Notes under the pieces: model-generated
What the model was told of the DNA's origin: nothing
Seen by the model: only the letters and a program-made list of their open reading frames with translations
The model's database searches: none
In this document: positions 8,564 through 17,685 of the stretch, piece after piece
Position numbering within the stretch: position 1 is the first letter of the stretch
Layout of the letters: each line of letters opens with the position of its first letter
Origin: Rubripirellula reticaptiva
GTDB lineage: Bacteria; Planctomycetota; Planctomycetia; Pirellulales; Pirellulaceae
NCBI RefSeq assembly: GCF_007860175.1
Contig: NZ_SJPX01000004.1
Coordinates: 558,001 to 622,000, forward strand
Reading direction: 5' to 3'
Length of the DNA stretch: 64,000 nucleotides
Program-made: the position numbers and the translations under genes

Positions 8564-10093
8564 ATGTTTCGACTTTTCATATTCTTTCCAGTCTTTTTCT
8601 CCCAGATATCCATTGCTGCGGCGCAGCAGGGAAACGGCGTTGTCGTCAACGTCGCAAAATCTGCGACGACGATCGTTGTGAGACAGCAGGGCGCTGCGGT
8701 CGAACAGACGATCACTCTGACCCCCGGCGACACGGTTCGTCTCCGCAACTTTGAAAAGTATGAATTGTTCATTCCGACGGAGACCTCAGTCTACGATTTG
8801 GACGCTAGCTCTTTACCAGGAGGGATGACTCCGTGGCATCAGCAATTCTACTGCGTGTTCCAAGACGAACGGGGAAGTTGGAAGCTCGGCAAAGGCCTTG
8901 TCAAGGGTTTCCGGGATGCTGCGCGCCGATACGTCCAGACCACGGAAAGTGAATTGCGTGAGAAATGGGATCGACGACTCGATGACACGCATGAACTGAG
9001 AGTCGATCCGGCGCAGTTGCGGTATTGCGAGGCGTTCATGTTGGAGGCGTACTTACGCCGCAAACTTGGGTTAGAGCTTTTGATTCATCCTGATCCATGG
9101 TCAACCGGGCAAGATGCTAACGATCCCGCTACGATTTCAATCGAGGCACTTACCTGTGAACAAGTGCCCGCGTCGCTTAAAAGTGAGCTTGAGAAAATGG
9201 TGAAAGACGCACTCGAAAGCCCTTTTGCGAATGTTCAATTCGATTCCGTTTGCACCGATGACGATGTCGCCGACGCAATTTGGGACGGAGTTAGACGACT
9301 CGCTCAAACCTCGTCAAGAACAGTGAAACCACCATCGCGTCGAGTTTCGGTAATTGAGAACGCCGGGGGACAGTTCTCACTCATTGGCACTGGGAAGTAT
9401 TTTGGTGTCGATGGATCGGCAAGCATAATTGATGACGCGGTTGGAGAGTTAAAGAAGCTGAGCGAGATCGAATCCAGATCAGAATTCGACTACCTTGCTG
9501 GCGCAGTAAAACCGATTCGAGACGACGTCAAGCGACTTGCCGCTCTATCGGTTGAATCGAGCGACAGGTCGGAGCAACGACGAGCGCTGATGCACTCACG
9601 AATCAATGCGCACTACGGTTGCTCGTTTCTCTATACCCGGAACCCAGCACTTGAAAACATGGCAGTCACGCTCGACGACCGCCCGATCGTGGATTTATTC
9701 ACCATCGACGAGACGGGGAATGTCAAGCGAAGCAAGTATTTCACTTACCAAACCGTACGAATTCATACCTTATCAAATATCGAAATTTCGCTCGCGGGCT
9801 ACGACTATGCCGAGTACCGTTATAAAGGTTTCTGTGACATCATTGCGCTTGCCGCAAACGACCAAGCAAGAAAAGAATTGGAGCAGAGGTTTAAATGGGA
9901 ATCACTCCCCATTGGATTCGATGTTGGAAATCAATTCCAGGCTTCCAAACGATTCTGCGTGCGTGGAGTTGATGTTGGCGCAAACGGACAAATCCTCAAA
10001 CGCTCCAGGGTGCTTTCATTCGAGCCCAAGTCCGGCCACAAGTTTGTCATTGATGGGCAAAACTTGGTTATCTCCCCGCTTCCATTAAATTGA
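8564..10093 (+). CDS. Exported protein of unknown function, partner of protease copy 2
   Basis: About 509 residues. The frame is open back to 8486, but ATG 8564, one base after the protease stop, gives a signal peptide FRLFIFFPVFFSQISIAAAQ. The following 60 residues look like a small beta domain (TITLTPGDTVRLRNFEKYEL). A more helical, charged central part and a mixed C-terminal part follow. No family or catalytic motif is recognised. It closes the operon-like run that began at 2570. Its role as a periplasmic sensor or target for the membrane protease is speculation based only on the repeated gene order. Confidence 0.65.
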   Translation: MFRLFIFFPVFFSQISIAAAQQGNGVVVNVAKSATTIVVRQQGAAVEQTITLTPGDTVRLRNFEKYELFIPTETSVYDLDASSLPGGMTPWHQQFYCVFQDERGSWKLGKGLVKGFRDAARRYVQTTESELREKWDRRLDDTHELRVDPAQLRYCEAFMLEAYLRRKLGLELLIHPDPWSTGQDANDPATISIEALTCEQVPASLKSELEKMVKDALESPFANVQFDSVCTDDDVADAIWDGVRRLAQTSSRTVKPPSRRVSVIENAGGQFSLIGTGKYFGVDGSASIIDDAVGELKKLSEIESRSEFDYLAGAVKPIRDDVKRLAALSVESSDRSEQRRALMHSRINAHYGCSFLYTRNPALENMAVTLDDRPIVDLFTIDETGNVKRSKYFTYQTVRIHTLSNIEISLAGYDYAEYRYKGFCDIIALAANDQARKELEQRFKWESLPIGFDVGNQFQASKRFCVRGVDVGANGQILKRSRVLSFEPKSGHKFVIDGQNLVISPLPLN

Positions 10094-10160
10094 CGGCAGT
10101 GGCAGTGTGGTCTTACTTGAGATTGCGAATCACAGCAGAGTAAAAGCATCACGCTACCGC

Positions 10161-10174
10161 CGTCACCGGTGACG
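10161..10174. other. Perfect 14-bp palindrome CGTCACCGGTGACG
   Basis: Perfect inverted repeat 68 bases after the end of the gene at 8564, in a gene-poor stretch (10094-10438) where nothing else could be supported. There is no loop and no T-run, so it is not a convincing terminator; a protein-binding site is possible. Confidence 0.3.
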
Positions 10175-10438
10175 CGGCATTGGGGCCAAAGACATGACGC
10201 TTACCAGTACGCGAGCGTCGGAGGGGGCGAGTTGCCTCGGAAGTTAGAGAACTAAATGACCCACAGATGCCAACAAGCACGATTTTTTCCGCGTTCTAAC
10301 GTTGTAAAGATCTCTCGAGCAGCCAATACAGGCGAAGGTTTCCATAAGATACATTATCACTCAAACAGCCTGTCAGGCAGACGTGATTCTCAATTCCCCG
10401 CACGATACGAAATTTGAACATCAGCCGCTGAGGGTTCG

Positions 10439-10705
10439 TTAACTTGGACCAGTGTTTTCCATTGTTCGAGATTCGGCCTGTTGTTGATCGTGGATCCATG
10501 CGTTGGCTTGGTCCGCTAACTTCGCAAGATGAAGCAAGTCGTCGCGTCCGAAGCTGTCGCTGTGCTTCCAGTGCTCGCCGTCCTTGTAGCTTCCGTCGGA
10601 TTTGGCATTGTAGCTGACGCAACCATCTTCGCTGACGTTGCGGAATACCGCCGCTGAGATGGTGCTCAGTCGGAGACGATGCACTGGCTTGTTTTCATTG
10701 GGCAT
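10439..10705 (-). CDS. Small plasmid-type protein of unknown function
   Basis: 88 residues, ATG 10705 with GAAGGG about eight bases upstream. The core reads ISAAVFRNVSEDG, then SYKDGEHWKHSDSFGRDDLL, then a helical end (LAKLADQANAWI). The pattern (I-x-A-x-(V/I)-(W/F)-R-N ... YK-DG-W-K-x-(T/S)-x-SF ... LxxLxxKxxDxxxxWI) is shared with the 92-residue protein at 49400-49678 inside the plasmid block, so I see two members of one family in this window. A short beta-sheet fold with an amphipathic C-terminal helix is likely. The function is not known to me. Confidence 0.7.
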   Translation of the reverse strand: MPNENKPVHRLRLSTISAAVFRNVSEDGCVSYNAKSDGSYKDGEHWKHSDSFGRDDLLHLAKLADQANAWIHDQQQAESRTMENTGPS

Positions 10706-10796
10706 AACGATGCCCTTCGTTTGTGGTGAGTTTGGACATTCCTAGCACGAGAGCTTCGCGGGTCAAAGCAAAATCATCGGCAACAAGAATACGGAT
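10695..10796 (-). pseudogene. Remnant of a response-regulator receiver domain
   Basis: Read on the minus strand from 10796, the frame gives IRILVADDFALTREALVLGM and stops within the start of the small gene at 10439. The first 14 residues match the N-terminal beta strand and acidic pair (RILVADDxxLxRE) of NarL/LuxR-type receiver domains. Only about 33 codons remain: the phosphorylated Asp, the rest of the receiver and any HTH are missing. Most likely the broken end of a gene displaced when neighbouring DNA arrived. Confidence 0.4.
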
Positions 10797-11115
10797 TGGG
10801 AAGGCGACGCAGCCAGCCGAATGAAATGCAGTTCCGACAACGCTCTATTGGCGATTCAGTTGAGTGAGCTGCGAGTCGAGAATGCCCCGCTGATTTGAAA
10901 CTAAATGCCGAGACCAAACCTCCCGGCAGCAACGATCACTCGCCGGTTACACGCTCACAGCGTGGGATCAACTGCTCTCTACTTGGCATTGCCCTGTCGG
11001 CGAAAAATTGCGTATCTGCCGTTGAGCAAGCCCTAGGTCCGTTTTCGGTGTAAAATGGACGGAGTAGACTAAAGGGGCACAACGCATTCCCGATCTTTAG
11101 TTTTTATGTGGTTCC
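10797..11115. other. Gene-free stretch upstream of ietA
   Basis: About 320 bases with no convincing frame on either strand. It should contain the ietA promoter. A TAAAAT at 11051-11056 could be a -10 box, but the nearest -35-like TTGAGC (11022) is 23 bases away, too far to call. Confidence 0.3.
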
Positions 11116-12102
11116 GTGGCTACCGCTCAGCAAATCAAATCGCTTGTACGCAGCTTTACCGCAGGTGACGAGGAACACTTCGTTATGGTTGCGTTGCAGA
11201 TTGCTGCGAACTCGGCGAAGAGGGGCGATGGGAAACAAGCAAAGGAATTGCGGGATCTCGTTGACGAAGTCAAGCGGCGTCAAAGTCACGATCGGCAGTC
11301 GAGTCCTGTTCCGATCGCTCGGCCTTCGGGGGATCTTGCTGGCCTGCTCGCCACCAGTTTTCCCAAGACACGATTGTCAGAAATGGTGCTGTCGAAGGAA
11401 ACTCTTGGCCCGCTCTCACGCGTCATCCATGAATACCGCCATCAAGAAAAGTTGCGTAGCCATGGATTGTCGGCTCGTCGAAAGTTGCTGTTGGTCGGCC
11501 CGCCGGGGTGCGGAAAAACAATGACCGCATCAGCAATTGCTGGGGAATTGCACCTTCCCTTGTTTTCCGTCCAGCTGCACGGGCTGATTACTAAGTTCAT
11601 GGGCGAAACGTCCGCTAAGTTGCATTTGCTTTTCGAAGCGATGCATTCCACACGTGGTGTCTATTTTTTCGATGAGTTCGATGCCATTGGAGGCAATCGC
11701 GGCGCGTCCAACGATGTTGGCGAAGCTCGCCGCATTCTCAACTCCTATCTGCAGTTCTTGGAGCAAGACGATTCAGATAGCTTGATTCTGGCAGCAACCA
11801 ACTTCGTGGACATGTTAGACGATGCATTGTTTCGTCGCTTCGATGACGTAGTGCGTTACTCGCGGCCATCCAAGCAAGAAGCAGAGTCATTGATCCGCAA
11901 TCGCCTGCATGCATTCCTCCCCTCTCGCGTAGGTTGGAAGAAGATACAATCGGCCGCAGAGGGGCTTAGTCATGCCGAGATTGCTCGGGCTTGCGACGAC
12001 GCCGCAAAGCAATGTGTGATCGACGACAGAGCGAAAGTGACGACCTGTCACCTGGCAGAGTTTTTGAACGAACGTCAGTTAGCTCGATCACCAAACGAAT
12101 AA
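11116..12102 (+). CDS. ietA: AAA+ ATPase IetA of the IetAS module
   Basis: 328 residues, GTG start at 11116. Residues 1-90 are a helical N-domain. The AAA+ core has Walker A GPPGCGKT (128-135), Walker B YFFDEFDA (183-190), sensor-1 Asn229 in LAATN and the arginine-finger pair in LFRRFDD (240-241). The C-terminal lid runs to about 320. It lies 30 bases ahead of a subtilase gene. This size and order match ietA-ietS, described on Agrobacterium Ti plasmids as a stability/toxin-antitoxin module and later listed as an anti-phage system. In that family the ATPase and protease act together; which of them senses phage I cannot read from the sequence. Confidence 0.85.
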   Translation: MATAQQIKSLVRSFTAGDEEHFVMVALQIAANSAKRGDGKQAKELRDLVDEVKRRQSHDRQSSPVPIARPSGDLAGLLATSFPKTRLSEMVLSKETLGPLSRVIHEYRHQEKLRSHGLSARRKLLLVGPPGCGKTMTASAIAGELHLPLFSVQLHGLITKFMGETSAKLHLLFEAMHSTRGVYFFDEFDAIGGNRGASNDVGEARRILNSYLQFLEQDDSDSLILAATNFVDMLDDALFRRFDDVVRYSRPSKQEAESLIRNRLHAFLPSRVGWKKIQSAAEGLSHAEIARACDDAAKQCVIDDRAKVTTCHLAEFLNERQLARSPNE

Positions 12103-12132
12103 ACTTCTCGTTGATTGAGTGAGCTGGGGCCT

Positions 12133-14589
12133 ATGGCAACGTTACCGCACTTGTTTCCCCAAGAAACGGTCAAGACGGAAGAGTACGTCTATCCGCGTGA
12201 GGTCCGAGGTGGCCCCACTTTCAATAGTCCTCCGCGCGATCGGATTCCTCACTCTGACGATTTGATTAGCCAGCTCAACTCGCTTGAGGCGACGGACGAT
12301 GTGTCCGGCGAAGAGCCAAGCGTCGATAGATCCAATTCACTCAGCGGGAAAGTTCTCGAATTCTCGGGAGCTTGCGGATTCGATTTGAAATCCGACAGTC
12401 TTGGATTTAGACCGAGCGGCATTGAACTCCGCTCCGTTCGTCGCGATCGCGAAGGGACAATGCACGCAACCGTATTTGTCCCCGATGGAAAGATGGGATT
12501 CTTTGTCAAGCGGTGCGAGGAATATGCGAGAGAAGAAACGGGAGGCAAGACGCCGCGACCGAAGCACAAAGACTTGATCGAAGGCATTAGCCAGATTCGC
12601 CTCGCTTCCCTAAAATCATTCTGGAGCGATGCCGGAAGCTTCCCCACCGAAGTGGAAAATGAATACTGGTGGGAGCTATGGCTCAGCAGTGTGTCCCAGG
12701 ACAACGTCGCCAGCAAATTTCAAGCGGACGCACAACCGATAGGAATTACGGTCGCACCCGAGAAGTTGCGTTTCCCAGAAAGAATGGTCGTTCTTGCGAA
12801 GGCAACTGCCAATCAATTGAAGTCAATCCCGAATCTGTTTGAGTATCTGGCAGAGGTCCGGCTCGCAAAGCTATTGTCGAGCGAACTTCTCGATTTGCCG
12901 CCAATCGATCAGGCTGAATACGTCAACGAAGCACTAGGGAGGATCACCTTTGCGATGGCGGCTTCGCCGGCCGTCTGCCATTTGGATACTGGGGTCAATC
13001 GCGATCATCCGCTATTGAAACCAGCGATTCACGAAAATCATGTTTTGACAGCGAACCCAGATTGGGCGGCAACTGACCGCGTGGGTCATGGCACCGAGAT
13101 GGCAGGTATCGCACTTTATGGCTGTCTGACAGAAGTATTGAATCAACCGCAGTTGATCTCGTTATCGCATCGGATTGAGTCCGTTAAAATTATGGGTTTG
13201 GGTTCAACGACCGATCCCGCGCTCTGGGGAGCATTGACTCAGCAGGCGGCAAATCGCATTGAGATTGTATCACCTGAGAATTGCTGCCGTAGCTTTTGCC
13301 TAACGGTCACGGCACAAGCCCGAGATGAGGGATATCCCTCATCTTGGTCCGCTGCAATTGATCAGTCCGCTGCTGCGATGGATGAAAACACTGATCATCG
13401 ACTTTTCATTGTGTCGGCTGGAAACTTATCTCTTGAGCAACGTCGAGAGTATCCGGATCGCAATTTCGTTGAAGGGATAGAAGATCCGGCGCAATGCTGG
13501 AATGCCATTACGGTGGGTGGCTACACCGAGAAACAGTCGATTCGACAGAGCGGCCTCGAAGAATGGGAACGCCTTGCGGTCGGTGGTTCGCTGAGTCCCG
13601 CAAGTCGAACCTCGCGCGTTTGGGACGACAAGAGTTGGCCGATCAAGCCTGAAATTGTCATGGAGGCCGGAAACATGCTCCGCAATCCGACCACCGGTGA
13701 CGCAGACTTTGCCGACGACCTTTCACTGCTCACAACTCGTGTTGATCCAAGCGGTTCACTGTTAACCACGACGGGCGACACGAGCGCTGCCGCAGCATTA
13801 GCGTCGCGGTTTACTGCACGATTGTGGGCTGAATATCCACGCCTATGGCCCGAAACGATTCGTGCGCTGACCATACATTCGGCGACATGGACTGATTCCA
13901 TGCACGCCATTGCCCAGGGCGAGAGCCGGGAAACACTCTTGCGAACCTTCGGATACGGAGTTCCCGATTTTGGCTCGGCTTCGCGAAGTGCCAAGAATTC
14001 CGCAACGATGATCATCGAATCCCAAATGCAACCTTTCGAGAAGACATCCGCGCGAATTAAGACCAAGGACATGCACTTTCATCGTTTGCCGTGGCCTCGC
14101 GCAGTGCTGGCGAGTCTAGGTGAGATTGAAGTGCGGTTGAAAATGACGCTGTCCTACTTCATCCAGCCGAGTCCCGGTCGTCGAGGATGGACCAATAAGC
14201 ATCGCTACCAATCACACGGCCTACGTTTCGATGTGAAGCGTCCCGCAGATACGGATGACGAATTCCGAAAACGACTCACGGCGTCGGCTCGCGCAGAAGA
14301 CGAAGGTTATCAATCGGAACCCGATGATCGGAATTGGCTGATGGGTCGCAACCTGCGCTGCAAGGGTTCCATTCACTGCGACACATGGACCGCCACGGCA
14401 GCCGATCTCGTGGCCGCGAATTATATCGCGATCGTCCCAGTCACTGGATGGTGGAAAGAGCGTCCTCATCTGGGCTACCACGACAGCACAACAAACTATG
14501 CACTGGTTGTTTCGATTGAAACAGACGACATCGAAACGGATCTCTACACTCCTATTGTTAACGAAATTGCGATCTCCAATTTGATTTGA
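12133..14589 (+). CDS. ietS: Subtilisin-like protease IetS of the IetAS module
   Basis: 818 residues from ATG 12133, which has GAGCTGGGG just upstream; a TTG at 12115 is in frame. Residues 1-270 are an N-terminal extension without a signal peptide, so the enzyme is cytoplasmic. The S8 domain has the full triad: Asp285 in HLDTGV, His319 in GHGTEMAG, oxyanion Asn431 in VSAGN and Ser551 in GDTSAAAA. The usual G-T-S-x-A-x-P is altered to G-D-T-S-A-A-A, as is common in this branch. A C-terminal domain of about 200 residues follows. The gene is coupled to ietA. Function: protease partner of the ATPase in plasmid stability and phage defence. Confidence 0.85.
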   Translation: MATLPHLFPQETVKTEEYVYPREVRGGPTFNSPPRDRIPHSDDLISQLNSLEATDDVSGEEPSVDRSNSLSGKVLEFSGACGFDLKSDSLGFRPSGIELRSVRRDREGTMHATVFVPDGKMGFFVKRCEEYAREETGGKTPRPKHKDLIEGISQIRLASLKSFWSDAGSFPTEVENEYWWELWLSSVSQDNVASKFQADAQPIGITVAPEKLRFPERMVVLAKATANQLKSIPNLFEYLAEVRLAKLLSSELLDLPPIDQAEYVNEALGRITFAMAASPAVCHLDTGVNRDHPLLKPAIHENHVLTANPDWAATDRVGHGTEMAGIALYGCLTEVLNQPQLISLSHRIESVKIMGLGSTTDPALWGALTQQAANRIEIVSPENCCRSFCLTVTAQARDEGYPSSWSAAIDQSAAAMDENTDHRLFIVSAGNLSLEQRREYPDRNFVEGIEDPAQCWNAITVGGYTEKQSIRQSGLEEWERLAVGGSLSPASRTSRVWDDKSWPIKPEIVMEAGNMLRNPTTGDADFADDLSLLTTRVDPSGSLLTTTGDTSAAAALASRFTARLWAEYPRLWPETIRALTIHSATWTDSMHAIAQGESRETLLRTFGYGVPDFGSASRSAKNSATMIIESQMQPFEKTSARIKTKDMHFHRLPWPRAVLASLGEIEVRLKMTLSYFIQPSPGRRGWTNKHRYQSHGLRFDVKRPADTDDEFRKRLTASARAEDEGYQSEPDDRNWLMGRNLRCKGSIHCDTWTATAADLVAANYIAIVPVTGWWKERPHLGYHDSTTNYALVVSIETDDIETDLYTPIVNEIAISNLI

Positions 14590-14703
14590 TCTGGCATCGC
14601 AATCTGAAGTTTTGCAATTGGATGCGGCTGCGGATATTGTGATCCAAGTTTGCCGTATCTCCTCGCACGAATCATTTTCACGACGCTTCTGGAAACTTGA
14701 TCG

Positions 14704-15918
14704 TTGGCAAAAATCTTAGTGACATGGGAGCTTGGCAGCGGCCTAGGGCACTTGCTTCCTTTGCGAGTCCTGTCAGAGCAATTAGTTACGGCCGGGCACG
14801 AAGTCGCTCTCGTATGTCGCGGAGCCTCGCAGCTTGACCAATCTCTAATCGCTGGCCCATTCACCATCATTGACGCTCCTGTATTTTCTTCAACAGAAGA
14901 CTCAGGCTATCGAGAGGCATCGAACTTTGCCCACACCTTGATGGATGATGGCTTTCTTGTTGCCGGTGAACTTGCTGAGCGTTGCCAACTTTGGCGAAAC
15001 CTATTTGATGAGCTAAAGCCTGATTGCGTGCTGTTTGATCACAGTCCAATCGCTCTTCTTGCGGCGCAAGGCCTTGGCTTTGCAACGGCTACTCTGGGAA
15101 CCGGCTTCTGCTGTCCACCGGATGCAGAGCGACTACCCAACTGGCGTCCCTGGCTAGACCGTACAGACGACGAATGCCATGCAGCAGAGCAGCTGGTAAC
15201 TGCGAACATCAATCACGCACTTTGCCTCTTCGAGCAACCAGAGATTCGCACCATTGGCGAATTATATTATCGTGTTGATCGTCAGTTTCATCAAACCTAT
15301 CCCGAGCTGGATCACTTCCCTGATCGAATTGGCGCCAACTACGTCGGCATCGTCCCCGTGGATGGTGGTGAAATGCCCAAGTGGCCGCTCTCGCTCGGGA
15401 AACGAATATTTGCCTACCTTAAGCAATCACCATGGGCCGAAAAGGTGATCAAAAATCTTGCGATGCTTGGGATGCCAACCCTGGTCTACGGCCCCACTCT
15501 CGACGCTGGTGTCGTGGAATTTTATGAAACGAACTATCCCGCGATTTCATTTGCACGAAGCCCGCTTTGTATCGAGCATGTCACGAAGCAATGCGACATC
15601 GCGGTCCATCATGGCACGCACGGTGTTTCCGCAGCAGTCTTGCTTGCCGGCAAACCATCCGTGCTATTCCCCATTGCCCTGGAGCAACGAATCACTTGCG
15701 TCAACATCCACAAAATGGGTGCAGGCCGACTTGCCAATCCGTTCCGCGAAGCCGAAGTCTTAGACGCGATTCATGACGTGCTGGTAAATGAATCTTACCT
15801 GCGGAACGCTGCTTGTTTTGCAGAACAATACCGGACCTGGGACCTGTTTGAGCGTCTAATGAGCGTCGCCCAGTGGATCAGCGAGGCTGCATCCGCCCAC
15901 GCAGCTCAACATTCATGA
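14704..15918 (+). CDS. GT-B glycosyltransferase of the MGT/UGT type
   Basis: 404 residues, TTG start at 14704 giving MAKILVTWELGSGLGHL. The opening strand plus a Gly-rich loop and His (GLGHLLPL) are typical of the acceptor-binding half of GT1 (UDP-glycosyltransferase-like) enzymes. The C-terminal half has VHHGTHGVSAAVLLAGKPSV followed by FPIALEQ, the nucleotide-sugar binding signature (HHGG-like, here HHGT). It would transfer a sugar to a small molecule or lipid in the cytoplasm; the acceptor is unknown. Its last six bases overlap the tail of the convergent gene at 15913. Confidence 0.8.
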   Translation: MAKILVTWELGSGLGHLLPLRVLSEQLVTAGHEVALVCRGASQLDQSLIAGPFTIIDAPVFSSTEDSGYREASNFAHTLMDDGFLVAGELAERCQLWRNLFDELKPDCVLFDHSPIALLAAQGLGFATATLGTGFCCPPDAERLPNWRPWLDRTDDECHAAEQLVTANINHALCLFEQPEIRTIGELYYRVDRQFHQTYPELDHFPDRIGANYVGIVPVDGGEMPKWPLSLGKRIFAYLKQSPWAEKVIKNLAMLGMPTLVYGPTLDAGVVEFYETNYPAISFARSPLCIEHVTKQCDIAVHHGTHGVSAAVLLAGKPSVLFPIALEQRITCVNIHKMGAGRLANPFREAEVLDAIHDVLVNESYLRNAACFAEQYRTWDLFERLMSVAQWISEAASAHAAQHS

Positions 15919-17646
15919 GCTTGGCAATTTTGGGATGATTCTTTCCTGCTCGTTGTTCCAATCGACCACATCTGCAAATCCGGCACCAACGATCGAACTC
16001 GACCCTTCGTATTTCCGACTTCGAAAACTGACGAGTGAGATATCGCCTTGAGTCGCGATTTTTCGCCCCAGCAGCCTGTACTTTTCGGCATTGTATGTAC
16101 GTTGGTTGCGAGCAATCTCGCGGCCAACAACACCTGAAAGATCTGAAAGCCATTTGAAGTGCAGGATCGCTCCGGACGGAGCGGAAAAGTTACGCTCAAA
16201 CGGGTAAGCGACATGCGGATTCCAATTCCAAGTCTCAGCTTTCCAGTACATCAGCGGAACCTTGGCGAGCCAGCCGCAGGGTGCGTTCATTTCTCGCTCT
16301 ATTGGCCCTCCCGACCAAATGACTCGAGGGACGCCGTCGGCTGGATCGTTCAATTCAAGTCGCACATATCCTTCGCTATCAAACAGCGGGCAGCAATCAA
16401 CCATCTGCTGATTCGGATCCAAGACCGACGTCAGAAATCCTCGGTCCGAGTAGCAATCGATCGTCACGCACGGCAGCGACGATTGCCCGCTATCTTTCAG
16501 CAACCGCACGAGATCGTGCAAATCATGGCGTTCGCAATCGTGATAGACCATCTGTTCATCGGCGTCGGTGCAAACGACCCAACGGCCGGTGCCATAAAAC
16601 TCTCGTATCAGGGTCGACGACCAACCTGATCCGCCCACCGAACTTCGATACGCATGAGGCATGAAATAGACATCGCAGTCGTGCTGCGATAGGAGTAGTT
16701 CAACGGTGCCGTCATCCGATCCATTATCGATGATCGCAAACCGGTCAACGCCCAAACTGCGATAGTGCCGCAGCGTGTCGGGCAATCGCAATCGTTCGTT
16801 GAAAGTGATCATGACGCATAAGACCTTGTCCAGCGGCAGCGAAGGCAGTCGCCTGGAAACCTGCAAGTCAACAAAGGCATTCGACATAGCATTTTGCAGT
16901 TCCGGCAATTCAGTAGGCGGCTTTCCACTCTCTGGATTCGCCGAGTGCTCCCACCCCAGCACGAGCGGAGTTCCCTGCCCAAGAGCTCGACAAGTGTCGG
17001 TGTACCAATCAATCGCGATCGACTTTCGGATATCGCCGACTTCACAGTAGTCGGCCAACCGACCAATCTCGAATTCCGGTTCGCGTCGTAGACGTTCGTA
17101 GTCAAAAACCAAATGTTCGACGCCCTCGAGGCTCGAATCCCGGCAACGGATCAGGTCGTGAACAATGTCCTCTACGTCCCCGCGAGGCCACCATGGGTGC
17201 CCGTTGGGAGACTTTGATTTTCGCCACGCCGAAATGATCGATTCAGCATCCCGGGATACTGAGACCAGTTTCGCAGCAGATCCGCCATCACTTGTCCAAG
17301 CATCGGTCAATTCAGGTACCAATTTGCACAGCGTCGGATGCTTGCCAGCGATACCACATGCATCTTCTTCCACCGCTCGCCATCTCGCCCACTCACTCCA
17401 CCGCGAAAGACGCTCAACACGAGTGGCAAAGTCAGCTCGGTGACTCCAATTTCCCTCACGCTCGTCAAAGCACTCCAGACATAGCCGCCTTAGGTAAACA
17501 TCTTCGTAAGTCCAATACCCGTTCCACGCGTTGAAGAACGCGTCTCCGACGAAAAAACCGAAGTGCTTAAGCAGTCCCGTAACAACAGAGGTGCCGCCAC
17601 GGTAGGAACCCAGTACGGCGACGGACGATAACTTGGGCCTATTCAC
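15913..17646 (-). CDS. Sulfotransferase-like domain fused to a family 2 glycosyltransferase
   Basis: 577 residues, ATG 17646. Residues 8-250 look like a sulfotransferase: VLGSYRGGTSVVTGLLKHFG resembles the PAPS-binding loop, and LVSVSRDAESIISAWRKS the 3'-phosphate site. Residues 280-480 look like a GT2 (Glyco_tranf_2_4-like) domain: VMITFNERLRLPDTL, IDNGSDDGTVELL and the metal-binding DADE motif in VCTDADEQM. A protein with both activities could add and sulfate sugars on an extracellular polysaccharide, common in marine planctomycetes; that role is inference. It is the last of three minus-strand genes running from 20114. Confidence 0.75.
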   Translation of the reverse strand: MNRPKLSSVAVLGSYRGGTSVVTGLLKHFGFFVGDAFFNAWNGYWTYEDVYLRRLCLECFDEREGNWSHRADFATRVERLSRWSEWARWRAVEEDACGIAGKHPTLCKLVPELTDAWTSDGGSAAKLVSVSRDAESIISAWRKSKSPNGHPWWPRGDVEDIVHDLIRCRDSSLEGVEHLVFDYERLRREPEFEIGRLADYCEVGDIRKSIAIDWYTDTCRALGQGTPLVLGWEHSANPESGKPPTELPELQNAMSNAFVDLQVSRRLPSLPLDKVLCVMITFNERLRLPDTLRHYRSLGVDRFAIIDNGSDDGTVELLLSQHDCDVYFMPHAYRSSVGGSGWSSTLIREFYGTGRWVVCTDADEQMVYHDCERHDLHDLVRLLKDSGQSSLPCVTIDCYSDRGFLTSVLDPNQQMVDCCPLFDSEGYVRLELNDPADGVPRVIWSGGPIEREMNAPCGWLAKVPLMYWKAETWNWNPHVAYPFERNFSAPSGAILHFKWLSDLSGVVGREIARNQRTYNAEKYRLLGRKIATQGDISLVSFRSRKYEGSSSIVGAGFADVVDWNNEQERIIPKLPSS

Positions 17647-17685
17647 ACCGGACTTTTCTTCTTAAAGCGATGAAACACGTCAAAC

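Noticed and set aside
10290-10315. Integron attC-like core site
   Set aside because: A GTTCTAACGTTGT-like string is present, but no paired inverse core or cassette structure is seen.
11022-11056. Possible sigma-70 promoter for ietA
   Set aside because: The spacing of 23 bases between TTGAGC and TAAAAT is outside the normal range.
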